Shown one piece after another: positions 25,473 through 38,771 of a stretch of DNA of 64,000 nt. A program made the position numbers and the translations under genes. Below the pieces are notes generated by a model. That model saw only the letters and a program-made list of their open reading frames with translations, did not search any database and was not told the origin of the DNA. Origin of the DNA: Coffea arabica (lineage: Eukaryota > Streptophyta > Magnoliopsida > Gentianales > Rubiaceae). Every line of letters starts with the position of its first letter. The stretch's first letter is position 1. The DNA lies in contig NC_092329.1 of the NCBI RefSeq assembly GCF_036785885.1, positions 1,798,001 to 1,862,000 of the forward strand. Reading direction: 5' to 3'.

Positions 25473-27818
25473 ATATGTGTCAGAGACTTACGGGAAAAGT
25501 TTAAAAGCAGAAAGAAGAGGACAAAGGACCACAATGGGATACTGCACATTGAAGTCAAAAGCATGTATAATAGTTTAGTTTAGTCTAAATTCTTTTTTTG
25601 TTTTGGTTTTTTTTTTTTTTTTTTTAAACAATAATGAAATGAAACAACAAACCTTATTCCCAAGACCCTCTTATAGTCATCTTCCATGGATCTTTTGATG
25701 TACCTGTGGAAATCAAATTTGGCATTTGGAGCAAAATGCGCCTGAAATTTGGACCATTATTGTCAAAATGAGTTCATCATGCCATGTTAAAACTGCGAAA
25801 TCTGGTCGATCAGCTTAGCGGGGGGATTCACCACACTTACGTTGATGAATCCGTTGCGGATCGTCAGATAATCCACCTTGGATATCGAACCAAAAAATTG
25901 CCTCAAGAATGCCACCTGTTTTTATTTTATTTTATTTTATTTATTCAAAAACAAAAATCATCAACTAAAGGAGAAGTTTCTGTCTATAATCTTTGTTAGT
26001 CCACTTTTGCTTTGCCTTCAGCAAAACAGATTCTCAGATTATTGGAGCCGGTTATATTTTACTTCTAGTTCTAGTAGATGATGAACTCTACAACTTCAAA
26101 CCACCCCCCAAGACGCATAGAAACACTCACACGACATATTATATTAGCGTCAAGTGATGCCTGACCGTTTCCCCCACCCCCACAGAGACTCAGACTCAGA
26201 TTCCGTGGCGTTGGCAGGTAATAAAGTGGAGCGGTGGGGAAACTACAAAAATATTTATTTATTTCCCTATATAATAAAGAAAAGACAAAAAAATCTCTTA
26301 CGATCCATCTCACTCCCGCTGCTCTGGCCTTTCCACCGTGACGCCTCACAAAAGTTGTTTGATGGGCCAGCCTGAATCTAGCCGGATCTGCAGTTTCAAA
26401 TGACCAGCCTCTTTGGAACGTAATTCGACATGGGTTTGTGCCCCAAAAAGCTCAAACTTATTGGGCTTTAACAACACTTTGAGAAGATGCCCGCCCGATT
26501 AAAGAATTAAAGAACTCAAAAGGGACAGAAAAACAGGAGGGCATTAGAAAAGTGATAGGGCAGGAGGATTACCACTTGAGAACTGATATTCCAAGGAAGC
26601 GGTTTCCAATTCCCACGCCTTCCATTTTTTCATCTGTTTTTTCCAGCAATTTAAGAAAGAAGTGCTTAGATAATTTTTCTCAGCCCATTAATAATTTTTA
26701 TTTTTTCAGTTAAGCTGATCCGGGCAATTAATCCAGTAAATAAGTGATGAATGACAGAAGAAGACAGTAGTGAAGTTGAGGAGACAGCTGAGTTACCTTG
26801 GCGTGACCGAGGGCCATGAGGATGACACTGTAAAGGACATGAAGAACTGCAAGAACGAATATGAAGATGTGCAGCTGATGCACTCCCTTGTATGATATCA
26901 ACGATACCTTCTCCTGCAGCAGCAGCAATTTTGCAATCAGATCACACTAGCACTAATGAATGAGAGTATTTAATCGTTATGTAATGTATGTGTATGTATG
27001 CAGCAAATTAAGATTAAAACTCGTTGAACAATCAACATCAGAGTGGATATGCTCACTTTAGCAGCGCAGTAATCTTTGTCATCCCCATCAGCAGCCAGAG
27101 CTCGACGCCATACCATTTCTCCCGCGTAGGAAAGTAGCAGTAGTTTCCTACGGCTGTCATCTTCAATATTTCTGCTTCCTTTTTCCTCCTCCTTCTCGTA
27201 CGAATCTTCAGGGCAGGGCAGCCACTTATCTCCGAGTTTGGCTGGAACACATATCTTTGCAATATAGGTGGCGCTCACGGTAAGCAGCAGGGAAATGAAC
27301 CCCAGTATCATCAGCTCTGCCAGCCAATTCACATTCATCAGCATACTAAGGTAAAATCCTACAACTCTGCCAACTCCTATAAGTAACAATAATATTGGGC
27401 TGGAGTGCTAGCCAGTCAATATGATGTATAATTTAAAGATCACAAATGATACATGTTCATGTTCAACCTGATTTAATTTTTTCCAGAGCTTCGATCATGG
27501 CTTTGTTTTGGCGTTTCTGAAACCACTGGGTGCCATCCACAAGAATTAATTAATACGAAAAGAAAAGATCAAGAAAATCCAGCTTGCTACACATGAGTCT
27601 GAATTAGGTTGGTTCTTGAAAGAACTGGATCAGCAGACTGAGTAGACCCAGCCTGCCTGCCAGTATCAGAAACACAGCGGACTCACCTTTCCAAGGGAAT
27701 GAATCCCAAGTTCCATGAGGAAAGAAATGATCACGAACACAGCGCACACAATAGCAACAGCCCACGTAGGAGTCTCCTCTAACGATCTTTCTCCAGCCCC
27801 ACCGCCGCCGGCAGCCAT
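23502..27818 (-). CDS. MLO: MLO-like seven-transmembrane protein, clade V type
   Basis: Fourteen exons give 561 aa: 27687-27818, 27468-27525, 27057-27316, 26797-26913, 26573-26633, 26302-26387, 25841-25915, 25653-25741, 25492-25541, 25321-25361, 25033-25206, 24788-24823, 24038-24166, 23502-23879. MLO landmarks: [15 protein letters not shown] (TM1), [86 protein letters not shown] and [16 protein letters not shown]. The calmodulin-binding segment [11 protein letters not shown] is centred on Trp457. The tail carries [20 protein letters not shown] and a terminal DFSF at 555-558; these mark clade V (Arabidopsis MLO2/6/12, tomato MLO1). Loss of such genes gives powdery-mildew resistance in several crops (known for the family). 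The ATG at 27816-27818 was preferred over an upstream in-frame ATG because it matches family N-termini. Confidence 0.93.
24014..24035. repeat. (GT)11 microsatellite at an MLO splice donor
   Basis: Eleven GT units on the plus strand, read as CA on the gene's strand, begin two bases into the intron after exon 13 (24038-24166). The donor on the minus strand therefore reads GTACACACAC. The donor GT itself is outside the repeat. Confidence 0.9.
25425..25470. repeat. (AT)23 microsatellite in MLO intron 9
   Basis: A perfect 46-bp AT run in the intron between exon 9 (25492-25541) and exon 10 (25321-25361) of the clade V MLO gene, only 21 bp inside the donor side. A candidate polymorphic marker. Confidence 0.95.
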
Positions 27819-28138
27819 GACGACTACTACTAATTTTCTACTTTCCGCTGCTATACCTATACGGGCTAGAAAACCAATTAACAGACAGGTACTACTACTT
27901 TTTATCTGTAAATCGAAGGAGACCAAGACCAAGAGTTGTCACTTCATCTATTAAACTTGGGACTACCAATGCTTGGTCATATGCAGAATTGTTTCCCGTC
28001 GTAGAATTTGATTGGGTTGTTCGCATGAATAACGTACGAAGCAGCAATGTCGATCCATGCAAAAATTACCAGCGAGATGGGATCATCCCGCACAAATATA
28101 CTCCCATTGCGCAATGCAGCCGGCAGGGCAACAACAAT

Positions 28139-28145
<7 letters not shown>

Positions 28146-28191
<46 letters not shown>
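28146..28191. repeat. (AT)23 microsatellite upstream of MLO
   Basis: A perfect 46-bp AT run in the 5' flank of the clade V MLO gene. It has the same length as the run in that gene's intron at 25425-25470. Confidence 0.95.
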
Positions 28192-28193
<2 letters not shown>

Positions 28194-28447
28194 TGTGTGC
28201 CAAATTTTAGAATTAATGGTCGGATAGACCGATGTCGTGAGACGAGATGCACATTTCCGACACATCAATTATATCACACAAGTATGTAGAAAAATGGCAG
28301 GAAACAAAAGACAGTAGTCTAGTCTAAGTAAAATTTAATTTCATACCAGAACACATTCCCTGATACTAATATCAGCAGGAACAAATTATCTAACCTTTGT
28401 AGCTACTTATTATTAGGAGTAAAAAAGGGATAGGCCACTCGAGGGCT

Positions 28448-29246
28448 CTTTTTAAGGATAAAATATATAGTTTTAATCTATAATGTTTAGTACATGCGCT
28501 GTTTTGATTTTTAAAGTTTTGGTAAGACCAGATTTGGTCCTCAATGTTTAGTACATATATAGTTGTAGTTTTTAAAGTTTTGACAAAAGTAAATCTGGTC
28601 CTAAATGTACCCCAATTGAAAATATATTTGGGTCATTTGAACAACTTTTATCGATTATTGACAAAATTTAGCTACGTGTAATCATGTGTTCATTAAATTG
28701 AATTTTAAAATAAAAAAGCAAAATAGTGGCTAATTTTAAACAACAAGATGAAGGACTTATAAGTCACATGCTAACGAATTAAACTAGCTAAGAAAAGAAA
28801 TTTATTAAATTGTAAAATTAAAACATGTCAGAGCATCAAATTTTCATCGATCCGAAACTTATTTTCACTGTCATTCTCCACACCCCTAAGCAAAAAACCC
28901 TCTAGTCTCTACCACTCAATTTTAACTTATATTTAACAAATTCATTTTTTTCTTGGTTAATTAGTTACTTATGTGCGATCGTTATTCTTATTATTCAAAG
29001 TTAGCTATTGTGTTGCTGCTTTTTTTAAAAAAAAAAAATTAATTTAACGAACATGTGATTGCATGTGAATGATTTGGTCAATAATCGAGAAAATCTGTCA
29101 ATTGTCTTAAATCTACTTCGGATTGAAAACATTGGGGACCATAATTGTTTTTACTAAAACCATAGGGACTAAAATCACATAAGGTGCCAAATATTTTTGT
29201 CAAAACATTAGGGACAAAGACATTATTGGGGTCCTTTAAAAATTTT
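28448..29246. mobile_element. Long inverted-repeat (foldback/MULE-like MITE) element
   Basis: The arms pair across about 800 bp. CGATTATTGACAAAATTT followed by TAATCATGTGTTCATTAAAT (28652-28697) matches the reverse complement of 29041-29089. The outer CTGGTCCTAAATGTACCCCA zone (about 28599) matches the reverse complement of the GGGGACCATAATTG zone (about 29134). Arms are roughly 200-250 bp, diverged, with a central loop of about 330 bp and no coding region. Long terminal inverted repeats suggest a Mutator-like or foldback non-autonomous DNA element. Exact ends and target duplication are not resolved. Confidence 0.5.
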
Positions 29247-29578
29247 GTAAATTTTAAAAAAGCATCGATGTTCCGCATTTCCACTTGGGTACCAAAGACA
29301 CGGTACATTTGTTTTTCAGTTTTTTTTTTTTTTTTTTTTTTTTTTGCTTTTTGTTTTTGTGTTTTGCTTATGGGGGTGGGATGGGTTGGTTGGAGGATGA
29401 ACTGTGTCCTTTTAATTAGTCCGTTCGTTGTTAGCTATGTTTGCCGTCATCGATCTCATCGAAGCCAAAAAAACGTAAAGTGATCCTCTTTCTCCGCTCT
29501 CCAGTCTCCGGCATCGCCGCCCCTTCGGTTTCACAAGTGCGCGCACACACACTCTGTTGTAAGCTATCTGCAGCCGCC

Positions 29579-32500
29579 ATGGCAACTCTTTCAAGTTCCT
29601 TGGTATTATCTAAGAACCCATCATTCCATTCCTCACCCTCATCATCAGGTATTTCTCCCAATTCTCATTTCCGTTGATAAGGATGTAAGCTCGATGATCT
29701 AAAATGTACTTTCTCTGGGTCAAGGTTTATGGAGCTTTGTTGTGAACAGAAATCTAAAGAAATGAAAAAATAATAATAATAAAAAGCGAGCATTTTTTTT
29801 TCCTCTCATGAGTTTGGTAGGTCCCAACAAACTTGTCTTTGAACCGCCGTTATGGACATGATTTGAGGTATTCTATCTTTGTTATGTCAATGCAAGTGAC
29901 TCTATGATTGATGCGGCTTCAGTCAAGAGATTGTGATTCTCAACTCGGGTGAAAAAAAATGAGGAGTAGAAATTGGAGGGAAAATTAAAGCAGTCAGAAC
30001 AGAAAAAACACATACTGACTATTCACAAATGTAGGTACTTATTATGCTCAACAACAGTTCAAGTTTTATGCTCACAAATTTGTTTCCTCGATTCAAAGCA
30101 GGAAAATCTTGTGCATTGCTATCTTACCTGCTCTGTTTTGTTAGTAATCAAGTGTTCTCTCAGAACTATGTCCTTCAAAATGGGTTTCTCAAAAGGTCTG
30201 TGAAGATCATATTGGAGATGATTAGCCTCTTGAATGCTGAGAGCAGTTCAATCCTTCGATCCGTATGGACTTCAATCAGTATCAGTTTAGCATATCAAAG
30301 CCTAGATCCCTTTACGGACACTTAGGGTATGCAAAGCGAAAGGCTTGTTTGACAATTCAAGTGCGCTTGACCTATTATTTGGCGTTGTTGACTGTGTGAT
30401 TTAATTCATTGGGGCTTGTATCCATGCATTAATCACGATCGGCTTGCCTAACTCTGTAGGTCAGTTTTGTGTACTAACTTGTGGCTTGAATCCCCTTGGT
30501 TTTACTCCTTGGGATTAGTGTAGCTATCCACTGGGTTGCAGTACCAGTGTAAGTTGCACCAAGATGTGAGCTAAGGCACCCCACTTCTGAGATGTTAGAT
30601 GGAGTGACTTGAGGCTTATCATGGTATCCTCTGATCATTTTGAACAAGAACACATTTTGCGCTACTCAAGACATATTGACCATGCAAATCAGATGGATCC
30701 TACTTGCATATGAACAAAGATAAAGCAAGCTATTTGTGTTTTTGTGTGTTGAAACATTTATCTAGCATAAATCCACAAGAATATTGGAGACCTGACATCA
30801 GTGGATGTTATATTTCCTGTTTTGTTGAGCCTTGGGATCAATATGTACCCAAAAAGGTTTTATAAACAGAGAGAAACCTTCAGATAAAGTTGAAGCATAT
30901 TTTAGATACTTGATTAGTCGTGATTTCTGAGGCTTACAAAATTTAATGATAAATATAAAAGTGCATAACAATTAGCTAGTATTTTGCTCACTCCCTATTC
31001 TTTTCTTTCTAGTTTACTTCTTGTTTTGAGGGTGCGATTGCAATTTTCTGAATGCTTTCTAATTTTTTTAGGTTCTTCTCTGAAGACATTAGAGCAATGT
31101 ATGGGAAGCACTGTTCCCACCAACTTGTCCTTTGGCCTGAGGCATTCAAGGAAATCATCCATATCTAAAGGAGTGCTAACTGTTCGTGCAACCTATAGGT
31201 ATAGTATCCATCAAACTTGTATGACTTATTCTTAGGTACATCAGATTACTTTGATAGAATATTTGTTGCATGTAGGCCTTTCATCACTGACAGTTATGGA
31301 TACTTCCAGCTTGACATTTGCATGCAAGTTGTACTGAACCTTATTCGAGAAAAAGTGAATCTTTTCTATTGGTGTCTCTATGGCTCTTACCAAAATGACA
31401 TAATATTTAAGGCTCATATCTTGTCTTACAGTCATCAGATTCTTGCATTTGTTTTTTGTACAAAATGGGTGTGAGAAAGTACCAAGCTTGTGCAACTTTG
31501 AGTAAGTTTAAATAGAAAGCATAGGACGAAAGTGAAGTTGACAAGTATCATTGCAGATGTAAACTTGAAATGAAAATGGGATTGAATTATGATAAAAAAA
31601 AATGAACATTGTTCTCATATTTTCCCTGCTTTTTATCATGTAGACAGTACTCCAAACTATACGGAATTATATTGGACTTGTTTCTTATCTAATGGCAGTG
31701 ATGGAAGGTCAAGCACTGGGAATCTCTTCCTTGGAGGCTTTATTTTGGGAGGATTAGTTATTGGGACACTTGGTTGTGTATATGCACCTCAGGTGGTAAA
31801 CTTTAGCAATCCTAATTGACATTTATGAAACTCTGCTTCTATACTTTTTCTCTTTCAAATTATTAATCTGGAAAGCTGGCCATAGATCAGTCAGCCTTAT
31901 GCAAAGATTTGATGTACTTGAAGACTGTTAGTGCTTAATGAGAGAGTAGGAAACTGATAGTATAAACAAAACTGTTTGCTGTCCGCAGATCAGCAGTGCA
32001 CTAGCTGGAACTGACAAAAAGGACCTGATGAGAAAATTGCCAAAATTCATATATGATGAAGACAAAGCTTTGGAGGTAAGCAGTTTCTTTACAGTTATTA
32101 TCCACGATGATCTTTCCTCCATGGAGACAAAAAAGGATCTTTACTTTTTCTTTCTCTTTGCGAGTGCCCTGTCGAGATAGGGGACACCTGGAGTACGAGG
32201 GATAGGGGTAGGTATGTCTGTAGATAGCTATAGGATGACCAAATTTTAGCATTTTTTGCCTTGCACTGTTATTGTGCCTACTTCAGCTGATCCTACATCA
32301 GTGGCTTACCTTGATTTAATCACATTCTAGTATGTAATTTTCTTTTCATTTTTTTTTTCCTTTTCCCATAAAATGAATTAGTTCATCTTCAAAGCATCTC
32401 TAATATTCATGCATGGCTTTTGGACTATCAAGATTGATAAGATCTGCCATGGTTAAAAGGACTTGATATGACTTTATTTCTGCATGTTGCTAAGTGGGGA

Positions 32501-32748
32501 AGCTGAATCGGCACCTTAACTTGTAATCGAGCTTGAAATATTTCTGCATAGTTATTGAAATAGGTGCTCATGGTACCTTTTTATGACTGAGTTGTGCTAT
32601 GATCTGTCTCCAGAAACAGCGGAAGAAACTATCAGAGAAGATTGCACAGCTGAACTCTGCTATAGATGATGTTTCAAATCAGCTGCGATCAGAAAATACC
32701 CCAAATGGAGCAGATGTTAACTCGGATGAAGTTGAGGCACTTATATAA
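29579..32748 (+). CDS. Plastid inner-membrane small protein (At1g42960-like)
   Basis: Five exons give 170 aa: 29579-29648, 31072-31198, 31699-31792, 31989-32075, 32614-32748. Residues 1-65 are Ser/Thr/Lys-rich with few acids and end in [10 protein letters not shown], a typical chloroplast transit peptide. One glycine-rich membrane segment, [20 protein letters not shown] (about 72-91), precedes [19 protein letters not shown], and a C-terminal charged helix ([19 protein letters not shown] and following, likely coiled coil) ends the protein. I recall a close Arabidopsis relative annotated as localised to the chloroplast inner envelope; its biochemical role is not known to me. It lies 1.4 kb upstream of GAPB in the same direction, an adjacency I also recall in Arabidopsis (At1g42960/At1g42970). 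Intron 1 is long (1.4 kb). Confidence 0.88.
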
Positions 32749-34142
32749 GATTCTATTGTCGTTCTGTTTTCTCATGAATTTTCGCTGTATGTGAAAACAC
32801 AATAACTCGTATGTAGAGTCTCAAGGCCGTCGTATGAGAAAATTGCTCACTGCAATTTTGGTAAATTTGCTCTTCTTTTGAGAGCTGGATTTTGGAACAA
32901 TACTTGGATTTTTTTGATGTTCATGGAAGACAGCTGGATAATAATGGTTGTGAATTGTGATCACTGAAGAATGATGGATTCTCTAAGCTTTTGCTTGCGT
33001 CGGTATCACAAGAATGCATATTCTACCCTACCCGGATTTATTCTGTGTAGTGATAAATTATGTAACCGACCCTGTTTGGTTGTGCAGGTGCTATATCTTA
33101 GCTCCGGAATTCTTGTGTTGCTTGTGGATATCACAGAGTTCCTTGCTTTGCAAATTACTTTGGCTTTTTGCATCTTTTCTCCTTTGGGCTAAGCAATCAA
33201 ATTGAATTCTCGTAAAGAAGTACTAAAGCAAATACGAATGCTAATCATTGCCCGCAACATGACAATTAAAAATCTGTCGACTGAGACTCCTGTGGGCAAA
33301 TGCATCCTCCAGCAACTTCTGTGGAACTGAGCTACAGCTGTTGTTTGTTTTGTCCCGACTCTGGCTAACATCGGAGCTTGTTTAGAGCCTACAAATTACC
33401 TCACATTCCGACGTTTAAAATTGCGATGTAGTGCCTATTTTTTCATATCAGACTTGGTCCAGTATACTGGGGAACTTGGAAGTTGCCCTGAGATTTTATT
33501 CGACTATCGCGGTGAAAGGAGGAGTTTTATTCGAATTACAAAGACCTGGACTGAGATTTTCAGAATTAAGTAGAACTCAACTTTTCTATTAGCTTTTAAT
33601 AGATTTCCATGAGCTAAGCATCCTGTCTAGGACTAAGAATTCTCTAAGGAGCAAGTCAATGAAATCCTTCCAAAAAAAAAAGAAGGAAAGAAAGGAAAAA
33701 CGAGTAGGACATTTAGCTGGGACTAACGAAGGTGGGGCCTTTTCGCTTTGCATGCAAACCACTTATCAGTCAATTTTACCTCATCCTCATGCAGCAGGAG
33801 ACAGGAGTAGGCTTACTCTGAAATAAAAATTTGTGGTAGCAGATAACAAGACAAGAAGGCGTCAATTCACAAAAGATGCAGGGGCAATCAAGGAATAAGA
33901 GGGATGGGTGAACCATCTTTAGCACTGAATTTTGATGGTTCAGACCAATACAATCCACACGATCTTATCTTGTGTCAAATCTTTGTGTACCATCCTCGCC
34001 ACTCAATCCCTTAATTCAATTGCAACCATAATTTCTTGTTGAGATTTTGGCAACGGGAACGTACCCCACACATTTGTGCTGTATGTAACTATAAATATGG
34101 GAAGGGAGGAGTTGTAGTTTTAGTTACTTAGTTGCAGCAGCC
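32749..34142. other. Intergenic DNA upstream of GAPB
   Basis: Contains the 3' flank of the plastid membrane protein gene and the GAPB promoter. No coding region. Light-response-like GATAA words occur on either strand (for example AGATAACAAG near 33840 and CTTATCTTG near 33964), but such short words are weak evidence on their own. Confidence 0.5.
34090..34098 (+). promoter_or_regulatory. TATA box of GAPB
   Basis: TATAAATAT lies 45 bp before the GAPB start codon. Normal plant spacing of about 30 bp would put the transcription start near 34122 and give a short leader of about 20 nt. Confidence 0.6.
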
Positions 34143-37765
<3,623 letters not shown>

Positions 37766-38643
37766 ATTCCCCACATTCTTTTCCCTCCTTTCTTTTCTCC
37801 TTTTGGCTTACCAAATTGATGATAGAAGCCAAGGCAGGCTTTTCATTTCTAGTATGTATGATCCAGTGCTTTTCTTTTTTAACCTATGATGACTGAGAAA
37901 GGGGAATAATAGATTTGTAAACAATAAAAAAGTAAATAACTGCAATTATTTTTTTTTTTCGTAACCGAGATATGTCTCTAGTTTCACATGTCACTAGTAC
38001 TATTTTCACTAAAATATCTGTAGTGTAGTAGTATTTAAGAGATCTTTTTTTTTTTTTTTGTAACGATAATATCTGTAGAGCCTAATCTATCTTATTCTAT
38101 ACATAAAAGAATAAAAGAAGAGTATAAAGAGATTTGGGGGTGGTACAGACTTTACATTACCACAAATCTAAACTGTACTTCTTAAGACAAAAATCCTACA
38201 TATGATGGTCAGTCTAAGCCTGAAGAAAGCTGAACAAACTGACTGAAGAGTTAAGCAAAATATATTAGTAATTGACGTCTCATTTGAAGGCTATTAAGCA
38301 AATTCCCAAAAGGGATTTAGAACCCTTTTTTGGTCGCCTTTATGCCTACCAAACCATTCAAATATCTTCTCTTAAGATAGCTTAGGATTTAGAAAGATCA
38401 GGTCGTCTTTTGAGTGTCACTCTCTTTGCCAGATTCCCACATGATTAACGCCTCAAATTCCTTTTTAAAAAAAAAAAGTTGTCTTCTTTTGCTGCACACG
38501 ACTTTAAAACCCTAGAATTTTTGGATTTTCTCCCATCCGATTATTATTCTCCGACCAATCCAATCAAATTATTTCGTATATCTTCAATCGAATGAGCCAG
38601 CCATTATATGGCTTCCTAATTTGGCTCCCGAGGATCTTGAGAA
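37766..38643. other. Intergenic DNA between GAPB and IRE1
   Basis: Holds the GAPB 3' UTR and the IRE1 promoter/leader. No gene is supported. A 59-codon upstream ORF starting at 38592 overlaps the IRE1 start. Confidence 0.55.
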
Positions 38644-38771
38644 ATGAGGGGTATTTCAGTTCCTCTTGTATTTTTAGTAATACTGCTGGTACTAGTAGTA
38701 GTAGTATCATCTTTAGTTGTTGTCGTTGCATCCGGACCTCCATCAAACTCACGGAGTTCCGACCTGGATGA
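38592..38771 (+). promoter_or_regulatory. Overlapping upstream ORF at IRE1
   Basis: An ATG at 38592, in a weak context (C at -3), opens 59 codons that run through the IRE1 ATG at 38644 in another frame and stop at 38769-38771. If it lies in the mature leader it could lower IRE1 translation. Whether the transcription start is upstream of it is not known. Confidence 0.4.

Larger units (their letters stand above)
27819..29578. other. Divergent intergenic region, MLO and plastid protein
   Basis: Upstream region shared by the clade V MLO gene (minus) and the plastid membrane protein gene (plus). It contains an (AT)23 microsatellite at 28146-28191, about 330 bp upstream of the MLO ATG, and a long inverted-repeat element at about 28448-29246. 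No coding region is supported. Confidence 0.6.
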
